From NCBI GenBank assembly GCA_000719695.1, contig JOHN01000067.1:1-40546 (forward strand): 40,546 bases of DNA, given 5' to 3'. Shown in pieces: positions 24,800-36,498 of this stretch (positions are counted from its first letter, which is position 1; each line of letters begins with the position of its first letter). The stretch comes from Streptomyces sp. NRRL F-6131. GTDB lineage: Bacteria > Actinomycetota > Actinomycetes > Streptomycetales > Streptomycetaceae. The notes below the pieces were generated by a model. The model was given only the letters and a program-made list of their open reading frames with translations. It did no database searches and was not told where the DNA came from. The position numbers and the translations under genes are program-made.

Positions 24800-27700
24800 T
24801 TACGGAGCCGGCAGCCAGCCCGTCTGCACCATCTGCCCGCTGGTCACCCGGCGCGAGACGAACACGCCCCGGCCCGGCGGCAGCGCCTGCGGCTTCACGG
24901 TGCCCAGCAGCGGACCCTCGTCCCGGTTGCCGGACAGCAGGACGCCCTGCCCGCCCAGCTCGCGCATCCGCTGCATGAACGGCTCGTACAGCGAGCGCCC
25001 GGCGCCGCCCGCGCTGCGCGCGACGATCACCCGCAGGCCGATGTCGCGCGCGAACGGCAGGAACTCGGTCAGCGCCGCCAGCGGGTTGCCCGAGGAGGTC
25101 GCCACCAGCTCGTAGTCGTCCACGACCACGAACATGTCCTTGCCGCTGTACCAGCTGCGGTTGCGCAGCTGCTCCGCGGTCACGTCCGGTCCGGGCAGCC
25201 GGCGCGAGCAGGCCCCGCGCAGCATCTCGACCACCGCGGACATGGCCGGCTGCGCGGCCGCGTACTCGACCAGGTACTCCGGCGGGACCACGCCGAGCAG
25301 CGCGCGCCGGTAGTCGCCGACCACGATGCCGGCCTGGTCCGGGGTGTACCGCTCGGTGATCTGCTTGACCAGCATCCGCAGCAGCGCGGACTTCCCGGAC
25401 TCGGTGTCGCCGAAGACGATGAACAGCGGGTCGGTCTCGAAGTTGACGAAGGCCGGTGCCAGCTCCGCCTCGTCCACGCCGAACGAGACCCCGCGCTCCG
25501 GGTGCTCGAAGCCCTTCGGCAGCGAGTGCCCGTCCAGCACCGCCGGCAGCATCCGGACCTGCGGCGCGCGCGGACCGGTCCACGCCCCGGCGACCGCCGA
25601 GACCAGCCCGGCCACGCCGTCCTGGAGGTCCTCGACCGAGTCGGAGCCGTCCAGCCGGGGCAGACCGGTGAGGAAGTGCAGCCGGTCCGGGGTGACGCCG
25701 CGGCCCGGCACGGCCGGCACGTTCTGCGCCACCCGGCGGTCCACCTCGGACTCCATCGCGTCACCGAGCTTCAGCTCGGTCCGGTTCTGCAGCAGGTCCT
25801 TGAGCGCCGGGCGGACCTCGGCGTACCGGGTCGCGGTGACGATCAGGTGGACGCCGTAACCGAGGCCGCGCTGGGCGATGTCGCCGATGACCGGCTCCAG
25901 CGCCTCGAACTCCTGCTTGAAGGTGTTCCAGCCGTCGACCACCAGGAAGACGTCGCCGAACCGCTCGTCGGGCAGCGCGCCGGCGGCCCGGCGGGCCCGG
26001 TACGTCCCGATCGAGTCGATCCCGGTGCTGCGGAAGAGCTCCTCGCGCCGGTTGAGCACCCCGTGCACCTCGGAGACCATCCGGCGCACCTTCTCGGCGT
26101 CCAGCCGCCCGGCCACCCCGCCCACGTGCGGCAGGTCCTGGACCGACTGGAAGCCGCCGCCGCCGAAGTCCAACAGGTAGAACTGCACCTCCAGCGGCGT
26201 GTGGGTGAGCGCGAACGAGGTCACCATGGTGCGGATCATGGTCGACTTGCCGGAGCGCGGGCCGCCGACCACCAGACCGTGGCCGGCCGCCCCCGCGTAG
26301 TCCTGGTCGAGGATGTCGCGCTTCTGGTCGCGCGGCTTGTCGACGATGCCGACCGGCACCCGCAGCCGGCCCAGCGCGCCGTACTGCGGCGCGGTCAGTC
26401 CGCGCTCGGCGGTCGCCTGGAGCGGCGGCAGCAGCTGGTCCACGCTCGGCGGCGCGTCCAGCGGCGGGAGCCACACCTGGTGCGCGGCCGGGCCCTGGCC
26501 CGCCATCCGCTGCACGAACACGTCCAGCACGGTGTCCGCCAGCGCGTCGTCCTGCTCCTCGACGAGCGGCTCGACCTCCTGCACCGGCGGCTCGGTCACC
26601 GGCACCTCGGCCGCGGTGAACCGCACCGGGAGGGCGGTCACCCGCCGGCCGCCGGTCGAGCGCTGCTGGCCCGGCGCCCGGTAGGGCCCGGAGACGTAGG
26701 CGGCCTTGAAGCGCTCCATCACGTCGGTGCCGAACTTCAGGTAGCCGACACCCGGCACCGGAGGCAGGTGGTAGGCGTCCGGGACGCCGATCGCCGCCCG
26801 CGACTCGGCCGCCGAGAAGGTGCGCAGACCGATCCGGTAGGAGAGGTAGGTGTCCAGACCGCGCAGTTTGCCCTCCTCCAGGCGCTGCGAGGCCAGCAGC
26901 AGGTGCACCCCGAGGGACCGGCCGATCCGGCCGATCTGGATGAACATGTCGATGAAGTCGGGCTTGGCGGTGAGGAGTTCGGAGAACTCGTCGATGATCA
27001 GCACCAGCGAGGACAGCGGGTCCAGCGCCGCGCCGGCCGCCCGGGCCCGCTCGTACTCGTGGATGTTCGCGTAGTTGCCCGCCCGGTGCAGCAGCTCCTG
27101 GCGCCGGTTGAGCTCGCCCTCGATGGCGTCCCGCATGCGGTCGACCAGGGTGAGCTGGCCCTCCAGGTTGGTGATCACCGCCGAGGTGTGCGGCATGTCC
27201 GCCATGCCCGCGAAGGTCGCGCCGCCCTTGAAGTCGGCGAGCACGAAGTTCAGGGTCTCCGAGGAGTGCGTCATCGCCAGCGCCAGCACCAGGGTGCGCA
27301 GCAGCTCCGACTTGCCGGAGCCGGTCGCGCCGACGCACAGGCCGTGCGGGCCCATGCCCTCCAGCGCGGCCTCCTTGAGGTCCAGGTACACGTGCTCGCC
27401 GCCGGCCCCGACGCCGATCGGCACCCGCAGCCGCTCGTGCTGCGCCCGCTGCCGCCAGCTGCGGGTCACGTCGAAGGAGCCCGGGTCGCCGGAGTTCATC
27501 AGGTCGGTGAAGTCCAGGTTGGACAGCAGCGGCTCGTCGTCACCGCCGGCCGAGGCCCGGTACGGCGCCAACTGCCGGGCCAGCGCCTCGGACTGCCAGG
27601 CGCTGAGGGTGTCCGGCTTGCCCGCGTAGGTGGCGCCCGAGGCGGAGCGCAGCACCAGCTCGTCCGGCGAGACGGTGACGATCAGGTGCCCGGTCGGCTC

Positions 27701-28747
27701 GTCCAGGTCGCCCGGGACCACCTCGACGATGGTCACCCCGTGCACGCCCTCCGCACCGGCCAGCAGCGAGTCGTGCGGCACCGAGGCGCCGTCCATGACG
27801 ACCACGATGTGCGGCTGGTCGGCCGCCGGCGCGGCGTCCCGGACGAACCGCTGCCGGCCGGCCAGCTCGTCCTGGAGCAGCAGCTCCAGGTCGCCGAGCC
27901 CGGTGGCGATCAGCCGGCGCGAACCGGCGCCGTCGCTCTCCTTGCGGTGCTGGTTGTGCGGGAGCCACTTCGTCCACTCCCACTCGTCCACCGCGCCGGG
28001 GGCCGCCGCCACCGTGATCAGCAGGTCGTCCGGCGAGTGCAGGGTGGTCAGCTGGGCGATCATCGCCCGGACGTTGCCGTAGACAGTGTCCGGGTCGCCG
28101 CAGACCGTGATGTGGTAGAAGGCGCGCAGCGAGATGGCCAACGGCAGGTCCTGCAGGGTGCCGTGGGCCTTCAGGAAGGTCTGCATCGCGGCCGCCGAGA
28201 GCGGTTCCAGCTCGTCCATCGGCGCGGTCTGCGGGGCCACCAGCGGGGTGGACAGCTGCACCGGTCCGCGGCCGACCCGGATCTGGGCGAAGTCCGCGTC
28301 GCCGCCCCGGCGTTCCCACAGCCGTCGGCCGTCCGCGACGATCGACCAGAGCTGGTCGGGCTCCGGGTTGAGGAACAGCTGCGCGCCGCGCTGGCGCTCG
28401 GCGGTCCGGCGCACCTGGCGGCGCATCTGCTGGAGGTACTTGAGGTAGTCGCGCCGTTCGTCCGCGGTGGCGGTGGAGCCGCCCTTGCGGGCCCGGACGA
28501 TCTGGGCGAGCGCCATGCCGATCGTCGAGACGATCATCAGACCGCCCATGATCTTCATCGAGGGCTGGGCGCCGGGGGCGAAGAAGAACACCGCCGAACC
28601 GCCCATGCCGAGCATCGGCAGGATGCTCATCACCCAGTCCTCGCCGCCCGACCGGGGCAGTTCGGGCGGGGTGACCAGCTCCACCGGCTCGTCCGGCACC
28701 GCCGGCGGATACGCCCGGGGCGGCCGCTTGACCATGATCACGCCCAT
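24800..28747 (-). CDS. eccC: Type VII secretion FtsK/SpoIIIE-type ATPase EccC
   Basis: EccC is the motor of ESX secretion and recognises the YxxxD/E tails of WXG100 substrates. The 1315-residue protein starts MGVIMVKRPPRAYPPAVPDEP, then has two membrane helices (about 40-85), a DUF region, and three ATPase domains. P-loops are GATGSGKS (Lys479), GGPRSGKS (Lys834) and GDTESGKS (Lys1119). Domain 1 has a full Walker B (LVLIIDEFSE), while domain 2 reads LVVDGWN and domain 3 VVVDDYE, so domain 1 is probably the main ATPase, as known for the family. It is a single uninterrupted chain, not split into Ca and Cb halves. ATG 28747-28745; a second ATG four codons on is possible. Confidence 0.96.
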   Translation of the reverse strand: MGVIMVKRPPRAYPPAVPDEPVELVTPPELPRSGGEDWVMSILPMLGMGGSAVFFFAPGAQPSMKIMGGLMIVSTIGMALAQIVRARKGGSTATADERRDYLKYLQQMRRQVRRTAERQRGAQLFLNPEPDQLWSIVADGRRLWERRGGDADFAQIRVGRGPVQLSTPLVAPQTAPMDELEPLSAAAMQTFLKAHGTLQDLPLAISLRAFYHITVCGDPDTVYGNVRAMIAQLTTLHSPDDLLITVAAAPGAVDEWEWTKWLPHNQHRKESDGAGSRRLIATGLGDLELLLQDELAGRQRFVRDAAPAADQPHIVVVMDGASVPHDSLLAGAEGVHGVTIVEVVPGDLDEPTGHLIVTVSPDELVLRSASGATYAGKPDTLSAWQSEALARQLAPYRASAGGDDEPLLSNLDFTDLMNSGDPGSFDVTRSWRQRAQHERLRVPIGVGAGGEHVYLDLKEAALEGMGPHGLCVGATGSGKSELLRTLVLALAMTHSSETLNFVLADFKGGATFAGMADMPHTSAVITNLEGQLTLVDRMRDAIEGELNRRQELLHRAGNYANIHEYERARAAGAALDPLSSLVLIIDEFSELLTAKPDFIDMFIQIGRIGRSLGVHLLLASQRLEEGKLRGLDTYLSYRIGLRTFSAAESRAAIGVPDAYHLPPVPGVGYLKFGTDVMERFKAAYVSGPYRAPGQQRSTGGRRVTALPVRFTAAEVPVTEPPVQEVEPLVEEQDDALADTVLDVFVQRMAGQGPAAHQVWLPPLDAPPSVDQLLPPLQATAERGLTAPQYGALGRLRVPVGIVDKPRDQKRDILDQDYAGAAGHGLVVGGPRSGKSTMIRTMVTSFALTHTPLEVQFYLLDFGGGGFQSVQDLPHVGGVAGRLDAEKVRRMVSEVHGVLNRREELFRSTGIDSIGTYRARRAAGALPDERFGDVFLVVDGWNTFKQEFEALEPVIGDIAQRGLGYGVHLIVTATRYAEVRPALKDLLQNRTELKLGDAMESEVDRRVAQNVPAVPGRGVTPDRLHFLTGLPRLDGSDSVEDLQDGVAGLVSAVAGAWTGPRAPQVRMLPAVLDGHSLPKGFEHPERGVSFGVDEAELAPAFVNFETDPLFIVFGDTESGKSALLRMLVKQITERYTPDQAGIVVGDYRRALLGVVPPEYLVEYAAAQPAMSAVVEMLRGACSRRLPGPDVTAEQLRNRSWYSGKDMFVVVDDYELVATSSGNPLAALTEFLPFARDIGLRVIVARSAGGAGRSLYEPFMQRMRELGGQGVLLSGNRDEGPLLGTVKPQALPPGRGVFVSRRVTSGQMVQTGWLPAP

Positions 28748-29131
28748 ACGCGTCCCATCCCCCGACCACGAACGCTTCGCAAGACCACTACGGCATCAGC
28801 CCTCACGCAACAGGATCCGTACGGGTGAGGACGCCCCGTGTGACGCCGCCCCCGCTCCGCCGACCGCAGGCGATCCGGGGAGGAACGCGCCACCCCCGCC
28901 GCCCTGCGCAGGGGCCGATCCTACTGGGGCCCCGCTGCGGCGGACCCGCCCGCCCTCCGCGGGGCCGGCCACGAACCGAACGGGTAGGGTAACGCCGCGC
29001 CAACTCGTGGCCGCACCGGGCCGGTTCCGCCCGGCCGCCACCCGCGCGACAGCCAGACCGACCAGCCGCCGGTGCCGCGGCACCGTCATCAAGGGGGAGC
29101 GCCCAGTGCGTCGAGCGAACGAGGTACGGGC
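28748..29131. promoter_or_regulatory. Divergent eccC-eccD region with a coupled mini-ORF
   Basis: The 384-bp region separates the eccC and eccD starts. TAGGGT at 28985-28990 is a candidate -10 for eccD, though the -35 is unclear. CGGTGCCGCGGCACCG (29070-29085) is a perfect 16-bp palindrome, either an operator or a hairpin. AAGGGGGAG (29091-29099) is a strong ribosome-binding site. It serves a GTG at 29106, not eccD itself. Confidence 0.5.
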
Positions 29132-29135
29132 ATGA
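29106..29135 (+). CDS. 9-residue mini-ORF coupled to eccD
   Basis: GTG 29106 opens a frame coding MRRANEVRA and stops at TGA 29133-29135, overlapping the eccD ATG as ATGA (29132-29135). Its ribosome-binding site AAGGGGGAG (29091-29099) is stronger than that of eccD (GAGG, 29121-29124). Translation would deliver ribosomes to the eccD start. It may be a leader peptide for coupling rather than a functional protein. Confidence 0.45.
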   Translation: MRRANEVRA

Positions 29136-30595
29136 CGACGCCCGCCACCACCGGCTTCTGCCGGGTCACCGTCGTCGCCCCGGACAGCCGGATCGACGTC
29201 GCCCTGCCCGAGGACGTCCCGCTCGCGGACGTGTATCCCGAGGTGCTGCGGCTGTCCGGCCAGACCCAGCCCGACGGGGTCCCCACCGGCTTCCACCTCG
29301 TCCGCCGCGACGGCACCGTGCTCGACGGCGGCCGCTCGCTCGCGGCCCAGCAGGTGCGCGACGGCGACCTGCTCAGCCTGCGCCCGTTCGCCGAGTCGCT
29401 GCCGCCCGCCGTCTACGACGACGTCGCCGACGCGATCGCCACCGCGGGCGAGACCGACCGCCGGTTCTGGAGCCCCGAGCTGATGCGCGCCTTCGGCCTC
29501 ATCGGCGCGGGCGTGCTGCTCACCCTGCTCGGCTTCGCCCTCTGGTTCTCCGACCTGCGCCACGACATGCACGGCCTGCCCGGGGTGCTCTCCGGCGTCG
29601 CCGCCGTGGTCCTCACCGCCCTGGCCGGCGTGCGCGCCCGGGTCTACCGGGACGCCTGGGCCGGCCTCGCGCTCGGCCTCGGCGCCCTGCCGCACGCCCT
29701 GATCGCCGGCAGCGGCGTCCTCGCCCCCACCGGCGGTCCGCTGGACGGCCCCGGCCGGCTCCAGTTCCTGACCGGCTGCGTCGCCGTCCTGGTGGTCGCC
29801 GTCCTGCTGGTCGGCCTGCTGCCCGAGAAGGACTCGCTGTTCGTCGCCGCCGCCTTCCTGGCCGCGGCCGGCGCGCTCGCCACCTTCGCCGCCGTCCTGC
29901 TGCCCGGCACCCCGGCCAACCACATCGCGGCGGTCACCGGCGTCGGCGCCGTCGCCGTGATCGGCTTCCTGCCCGGCCTGTCCGCCCGCTTCGCCCGGCT
30001 GCCCGTCGGGTACAGCGCCCCCGGCCAGACCCGCGCCCGCGGCCGCGACCACGACGAGGACGCCGCCCGCGCCGAGCTGGTCCAGTACGAGCGGATCGCC
30101 CACCAGGCCCGCCGCGGCCACGAGGTGCTGGTCGGCCTGGTCGGCGGCTGCGCCGCGGTGATCGTCGGCGCCTGCGCGGTGCTCGGCTTCACCGACGAGG
30201 CCTTCCCCGAGCTGCTCGCGCTCGTCCTCGGCCTCGCCACCATGCTCCGGGCCCGGCTGTTCCGCTACAGCGCCCAGGTCTTCGCGCTCACCGTCGCCGG
30301 CCTGTTCGGACTGTCGCTGCTGATCGTCGGCCTCTCCCTGCACACCCCGCAGTTCGTGCTGCGGGCCGGCCTCGGCTCCACCGACGTCGACCTGCGCACC
30401 GTCTGGCTGACCGCCTCGATCGCCTTCGGCGCCGCGGTGCTCACCGCGATCGCGCTGGTGGTGCCCCGGCTCGGCGTCTCTCCCTTCTGGGGGCGCATCC
30501 TGGACCTGGTCGACAGCCTCACCCTGATGTCCCTGGTCCCGCTGGTGCTGGCGGTCCTCGACGTCTACCGGCTGGTCCGCGGCGCCACCGGCTGA
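29132..30595 (+). CDS. eccD: Type VII secretion membrane protein EccD
   Basis: EccD is the multi-span integral membrane subunit of the ESX complex. The 487-residue product has an N-terminal ubiquitin-like (YukD-type) domain at about 1-85 (CRVTVVAPDSRIDVALPEDVPLADV, ending LLSLRPFAESLPPAVYDDVADAI), then about 11 hydrophobic helices from residue 117 onward, with a cytoplasmic loop rich in charge (ARGRDHDEDAARAELVQYERIAHQARRGHE) in the middle. This layout is diagnostic of EccD. ATG 29132 with GAGG at 29121-29124. It is transcribed away from eccC and ends 199 bases before rpsO. A hairpin terminator follows. Confidence 0.93.
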   Translation: MTTPATTGFCRVTVVAPDSRIDVALPEDVPLADVYPEVLRLSGQTQPDGVPTGFHLVRRDGTVLDGGRSLAAQQVRDGDLLSLRPFAESLPPAVYDDVADAIATAGETDRRFWSPELMRAFGLIGAGVLLTLLGFALWFSDLRHDMHGLPGVLSGVAAVVLTALAGVRARVYRDAWAGLALGLGALPHALIAGSGVLAPTGGPLDGPGRLQFLTGCVAVLVVAVLLVGLLPEKDSLFVAAAFLAAAGALATFAAVLLPGTPANHIAAVTGVGAVAVIGFLPGLSARFARLPVGYSAPGQTRARGRDHDEDAARAELVQYERIAHQARRGHEVLVGLVGGCAAVIVGACAVLGFTDEAFPELLALVLGLATMLRARLFRYSAQVFALTVAGLFGLSLLIVGLSLHTPQFVLRAGLGSTDVDLRTVWLTASIAFGAAVLTAIALVVPRLGVSPFWGRILDLVDSLTLMSLVPLVLAVLDVYRLVRGATG

Positions 30596-30619
30596 TCCGG
30601 GCGCCGGGGCCGCCGGCCG

Positions 30620-30648
30620 GGGCCGCCGACCACCCGTGTCGGCGGCCC
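30620..30648 (+). terminator. Hairpin terminator after eccD
   Basis: GGGCCGCCGAC (30620-30630) pairs perfectly with GTCGGCGGCCC (30638-30648), loop CACCCGT. It ends the ESX transcript before the rpsO promoter region (TACGCT at 30652-30657 is a possible -10). Confidence 0.75.
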
Positions 30649-30793
30649 TGCTACGCTTGGCCTCCGAGCGCAGCCGTGTGTCCGTCCCCGGGCGGGACCC
30701 CGATCGACGGCCGCGTTCGTACACGACACCGAGTTCTCGCAGAGTCCTGTGCCGTAGACCAGGAACGCTCGGTATCACCTCGAAGGAGTTGCA

Positions 30794-31084
30794 GTGGCTC
30801 TCGCCTCTGACATCAAGAAGCAGATCATCGCCGAGTTCGGCCAGAAGGAGGGCGACACCGGCTCCCCCGAGGTCCAGGTGGCCATGCTCTCCCGTCGCAT
30901 CTCGGACCTGACCGAGCACCTCAAGACCCACAAGCACGACCACCACTCGCGTCGTGGCCTGCTGATCCTGGTCGGCCAGCGTCGCCGCCTGCTGCAGTAC
31001 CTGGCCAAGAAGGACATCGAGCGTTTCCGTACGCTCGTCGACCGCCTGGGCATCCGTCGCGGTGCCGCCGGCGGCGCCCGCTGA
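30794..31084 (+). CDS. rpsO: 30S ribosomal protein S15
   Basis: S15 binds the central domain of 16S rRNA early in 30S assembly. The 96-residue product shows the family sequence: [62 protein letters not shown] and a basic C-terminus. The invariant DTGSPEVQ and [11 protein letters not shown] motifs are intact. GTG 30794 follows AAGGAG at 30783-30788. It lies upstream of pnp, as in many bacteria, with a hairpin between. In several species S15 represses its own translation; no such leader element is obvious here. Confidence 0.97.
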   Translation: MALASDIKKQIIAEFGQKEGDTGSPEVQVAMLSRRISDLTEHLKTHKHDHHSRRGLLILVGQRRRLLQYLAKKDIERFRTLVDRLGIRRGAAGGAR

Positions 31085-31095
31085 CAACCCCGCTC

Positions 31096-31126
31096 GGGGC
31101 GGCTCCCCACACCGGGGAGCCGCCCC
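31096..31126 (+). terminator. rpsO-pnp intergenic hairpin
   Basis: GGGGCGGCTCCCC (31096-31108) pairs perfectly with GGGGAGCCGCCCC (31114-31126), loop ACACC. In Streptomyces coelicolor the rpsO-pnp hairpin is known as an RNase III cleavage site and partial terminator; the same role is likely here. Confidence 0.8.
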
Positions 31127-31547
31127 TCGCGCGTATGACGCGGCCGACGACCGGGGCGCCCACCGCGGCGCCCGCCGGTACCGACCGGGCATAACAACTC
31201 GCGCGCACCTCCCCGGGTGCCCGAGGATTGCACCGTAGGGTTGTGGGCATGCCGGGTGATGGCGCCGAAAGCGCGCCACCGGGCAGCAGGACCCGAACCC
31301 CCCGCGGGACGAAGGCTTCAAACGGAAGCCGCCCGCATCCGAGAGAGCGTCCAGACGCGGACCGCCCGTCCGAATCCGGTCGGCCGAGAGGCGCCGGTCC
31401 TCGGTAGTGGCCGCCGGAGGCCCCGCAGACCGAAGCGGGAACCACCGGAGGCTTCGATCGAAGACCGGCCCGGACCGACCAGGGTCAGCACGCAGGCGAG
31501 GCGCGGGGACGCTCTCCCGGAGACGTACGAAAGAGGAGATCTTCCAG
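31127..31547 (+). promoter_or_regulatory. pnp leader region, possible Actino-pnp RNA motif
   Basis: A gap of about 420 bp precedes the pnp start and holds no convincing protein gene. TAGGGT at 31236-31241 is a candidate -10. The following 300 bases contain many short complementary G/C-rich tracts and would fold strongly in RNA. A structured element called Actino-pnp has been described in the leaders of actinobacterial pnp genes and would be expected here. I cannot confirm its exact limits by eye. GAGGAG near 31534-31538 is the pnp ribosome-binding site. Confidence 0.45.
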
Positions 31548-33755
31548 GTGGAAGAGAACGTGTTCTACGCCGAGGCCGTGATCGACAACGGTTCCTTCGG
31601 CACCCGTACCATCCGCTTCGAGACCGGCCGTCTGGCCCGTCAGGCGGCCGGCTCCGCCGTCGCCTACCTGGACGACGACACCATGGTGCTGTCGGCCACC
31701 AGCGCGTCCAAGCAGCCGAAGGAGCACTTCGACTTCTTCCCGCTGACCGTGGACGTCGAGGAGCGGATGTACGCCGCGGGCCGGATCCCCGGCTCGTTCT
31801 TCCGTCGTGAGGGCCGGCCCTCCGAGGACGCGATCCTCACCTGCCGCCTGATCGACCGCCCGCTGCGCCCGTCCTTCGTCAAGGGCCTGCGCAACGAGGT
31901 CCAGGTCGTCGTCACCGTGATGGCGCTCAACCCGGACCACCTGTACGACGTGGTGGCCATCAACGCCGCCTCCGCCTCCACCCAGCTGGCGGGCCTGCCG
32001 TTCTCCGGCCCGATCGGTGGCGTGCGCGTCGCGCTGATCAACGGCCAGTGGGTGGCCTTCCCGACCCACAGCGAGCTGGAGTCGGCCGTCTTCGACATGG
32101 TCGTCGCCGGTCGCACCCTGCCCGACGGTGACGTCGCGATCATGATGGTCGAGGCCGAGGCCACCGACAAGACCGTCAAGCTGGTCGAGGGCGGCGCCGA
32201 GGCGCCGACCGAGGAGATCGTCGCCGCCGGTCTGGACGCCGCCAAGCCGTTCATCAAGGTGCTCTGCGCCGCCCAGGCCCAGCTGGCCGCCCAGGCCGCC
32301 AAGCCGACCGGCGAGTTCCCGGTCTTCCTGGACTACCAGGACGACGTGCTCGCCGCGCTGACCGCCGCCGTCAAGGACGAGCTGGCCCAGGCCCTCACCA
32401 TCGCGGGCAAGCAGGAGCGCAACAACGAGCTGGACCGCGTCAAGGCGCTGGCCGCCGAGAAGCTGCTGCCCGAGTTCGAGGGCCGCGAGAAGGAGATCGG
32501 CGCCGCCTACAACGCGCTGACCAAGAAGATCGTCCGCGAGCGCGTCATCACGGACAAGGTCCGCATCGACGGCCGCGGCGTCACCGACATCCGCACCCTG
32601 GCCGCCGAGGTCGAGGCCATCCCGCGGGTGCACGGCTCGGCCCTGTTCGAGCGCGGCGAGACCCAGATCCTGGGTGTCACCACGCTGAACATGCTCCGCA
32701 TGGAGCAGCAGCTGGACACGCTCTCCCCGGAGACCCGTCGCCGCTACATGCACAACTACAACTTCCCGCCGTACTCGGTGGGCGAGACCGGTCGCGTCGG
32801 TTCGCCGAAGCGCCGCGAGATCGGCCACGGCGCGCTGGCCGAGCGGGCCATCCTGCCGGTCCTGCCGACCCGCGAGGAGTTCCCCTACGCGATCCGCCAG
32901 GTCTCCGAGGCGCTCAGCTCCAACGGCTCCACCTCGATGGGCTCGGTCTGCGCCTCCACCATGTCGCTGCTGAACGCCGGTGTGCCGCTGAAGGCCGCCG
33001 TCGCCGGCATCGCCATGGGCCTGATCTCCCAGGAGATCGACGGTGAGACCCACTACGTGACCCTCACCGACATCCTCGGTGCCGAGGACGCGTACGGCGA
33101 CATGGACTTCAAGGTCGCCGGTACCCGCAACTTCATCACCGCCCTGCAGCTGGACACCAAGCTCAACGGCATCCCGGCGTCGGTGCTCGCCGCCGCGCTG
33201 AAGCAGGCCCGCGACGCCCGTCTGCACATCCTCGACGTGATGAACGAGGCCATCGACTCCCCGGACGAGATGTCCCCGAACGCGCCGCGCATCATCACCA
33301 TCAAGATCCCGGTGGACAAGATCGGTGAGGTCATCGGCCCCAAGGGCAAGATGATCAACCAGATCCAGGAGGACACCGGCGCCGAGATCACGATCGAGGA
33401 CGACGGCACCATCTACATCGGTGCCGCCGACGGCCCGGCCGCCGAGGCCGCCCGCACCACGATCAACCAGATCGCCAACCCGACCATGCCGGAGGTCGGC
33501 GAGCGCTACCTGGGCACCGTGGTCAAGACCACGACCTTCGGTGCCTTCGTCTCGCTCATGCCGGGCAAGGACGGTCTGCTGCACATCTCGCAGATCCGCA
33601 AGCTGGCCGGCGGCAAGCGCGTGGAGAACGTCGAGGACGTCCTCGGCGTCGGCGCCAAGGTGCAGGTCGAGATCGCCGAGATCGACCCGCGCGGCAAGCT
33701 CTCGCTGATCCCGGTCATCGAGGGCGAGGAGAACGGCGAGGCCGCTTCCGAGTGA
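31548..33755 (+). CDS. pnp: Polyribonucleotide nucleotidyltransferase (PNPase)
   Basis: PNPase degrades RNA 3' to 5' using phosphate; in Streptomyces it also adds 3' tails. From GTG 31548 the protein has 735 residues: a first RNase PH domain ([26 protein letters not shown]), a helical linker, a second RNase PH domain with the catalytic region ([29 protein letters not shown]), a KH domain near 582-645 ([20 protein letters not shown]) and an S1 domain near 650-720 ([13 protein letters not shown]). The frame is open upstream to 31407, but the family begins at [11 protein letters not shown] and GAGGAG lies just before GTG 31548. It acts with RNase J, encoded 5 kb downstream. Confidence 0.96.
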   Translation: MEENVFYAEAVIDNGSFGTRTIRFETGRLARQAAGSAVAYLDDDTMVLSATSASKQPKEHFDFFPLTVDVEERMYAAGRIPGSFFRREGRPSEDAILTCRLIDRPLRPSFVKGLRNEVQVVVTVMALNPDHLYDVVAINAASASTQLAGLPFSGPIGGVRVALINGQWVAFPTHSELESAVFDMVVAGRTLPDGDVAIMMVEAEATDKTVKLVEGGAEAPTEEIVAAGLDAAKPFIKVLCAAQAQLAAQAAKPTGEFPVFLDYQDDVLAALTAAVKDELAQALTIAGKQERNNELDRVKALAAEKLLPEFEGREKEIGAAYNALTKKIVRERVITDKVRIDGRGVTDIRTLAAEVEAIPRVHGSALFERGETQILGVTTLNMLRMEQQLDTLSPETRRRYMHNYNFPPYSVGETGRVGSPKRREIGHGALAERAILPVLPTREEFPYAIRQVSEALSSNGSTSMGSVCASTMSLLNAGVPLKAAVAGIAMGLISQEIDGETHYVTLTDILGAEDAYGDMDFKVAGTRNFITALQLDTKLNGIPASVLAAALKQARDARLHILDVMNEAIDSPDEMSPNAPRIITIKIPVDKIGEVIGPKGKMINQIQEDTGAEITIEDDGTIYIGAADGPAAEAARTTINQIANPTMPEVGERYLGTVVKTTTFGAFVSLMPGKDGLLHISQIRKLAGGKRVENVEDVLGVGAKVQVEIAEIDPRGKLSLIPVIEGEENGEAASE

Positions 33756-33774
33756 AGCGCCGCTAGCTGATCCC

Positions 33775-33808
33775 GCGGCCCGCACGCCCCCAGCGGCGTG
33801 CGGGCCGC
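33775..33808 (+). terminator. Hairpin terminator after pnp
   Basis: GCGGCCCGCACGCC (33775-33788) pairs perfectly with 33795-33808, loop CCCAGC, starting 19 bases past the pnp stop. Confidence 0.8.
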
Positions 33809-33861
33809 ACCCTGTTGTCCCCATGCTCCCTCGACGGATTGCTTTCTACGGAGGTACCCCC

Positions 33862-35975
<2,114 letters not shown>

Positions 35976-35982
35976 GCCCCGG

Positions 35983-36498
35983 ATGACCTCTCGTACCGGC
36001 TTCTTCGCCCTCTCCGGCGTGCTGGCCCTGGTAGCGCTGATCTGCGTGGGCGAGGGCGTCCAGCTCGTCGCCACCGGCAAGCCGCTCGGCATCGGCCTGG
36101 GCGCGTGCGCCTTCGTCATCCCGGTCGTCGGCCTCTGGTTCCTGCGCCAGACGGTCCGCTTCGGGCGGGACAGCGAGCGGCTCGCCCGTGATCTGGAGGC
36201 CGAGGGCGGGCTGCCGGTCGACGAACTGGAGCGCACCGACGGCGGACGGATCGACCGCGCCTCGGCGGACGCCGTGTTCGCCCGCCGCAAGGCCGAGGCG
36301 GAGGCCGCCCCCGGCGACTGGCGGGTCTTCTTCCGCCTGGCGGTCGCCTACGCCGACGCCGGCGACGTGCCGCGCGCCCGCAGGACCATGCAGCACGCGA
36401 TCCGGCTGCACCGCACCACCGGTGCCGGCACCACCCCCGCGGGTGGTGCCGGTGCCACCGGCACCACCATCAGCAAGCCTGCGAGGAGTAGCGCGTGA
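35983..36498 (+). CDS. Small membrane protein with a TPR-like tail, unknown function
   Basis: The 171-residue protein has two membrane helices at about 5-29 (GFFALSGVLALVALICVGEGVQLV) and 35-55 (GIGLGACAFVIPVVGLWFL). A charged segment (RQTVRFGRDSERLARDLEAEGGLPVDE) follows, then a single helix-turn-helix like a TPR unit (WRVFFRLAVAYADAGDVPRARRTMQHAIRLH). The end is Gly/Thr/Ala low complexity. It belongs to a conserved group of actinobacterial proteins between dapB and thyX. The cytoplasmic TPR-like part suggests a protein-contact role, but none is known to me. It begins 7 bases after dapB, and its stop overlaps the thyX start as GTGA. Confidence 0.8.
   Translation: MTSRTGFFALSGVLALVALICVGEGVQLVATGKPLGIGLGACAFVIPVVGLWFLRQTVRFGRDSERLARDLEAEGGLPVDELERTDGGRIDRASADAVFARRKAEAEAAPGDWRVFFRLAVAYADAGDVPRARRTMQHAIRLHRTTGAGTTPAGGAGATGTTISKPARSSA

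Noticed and set aside
30652..30657. TACGCT as the rpsO promoter -10
   Set aside because: No acceptable -35 is found 16-18 bases upstream, and the site abuts the eccD terminator stem, so I mention it only in passing.
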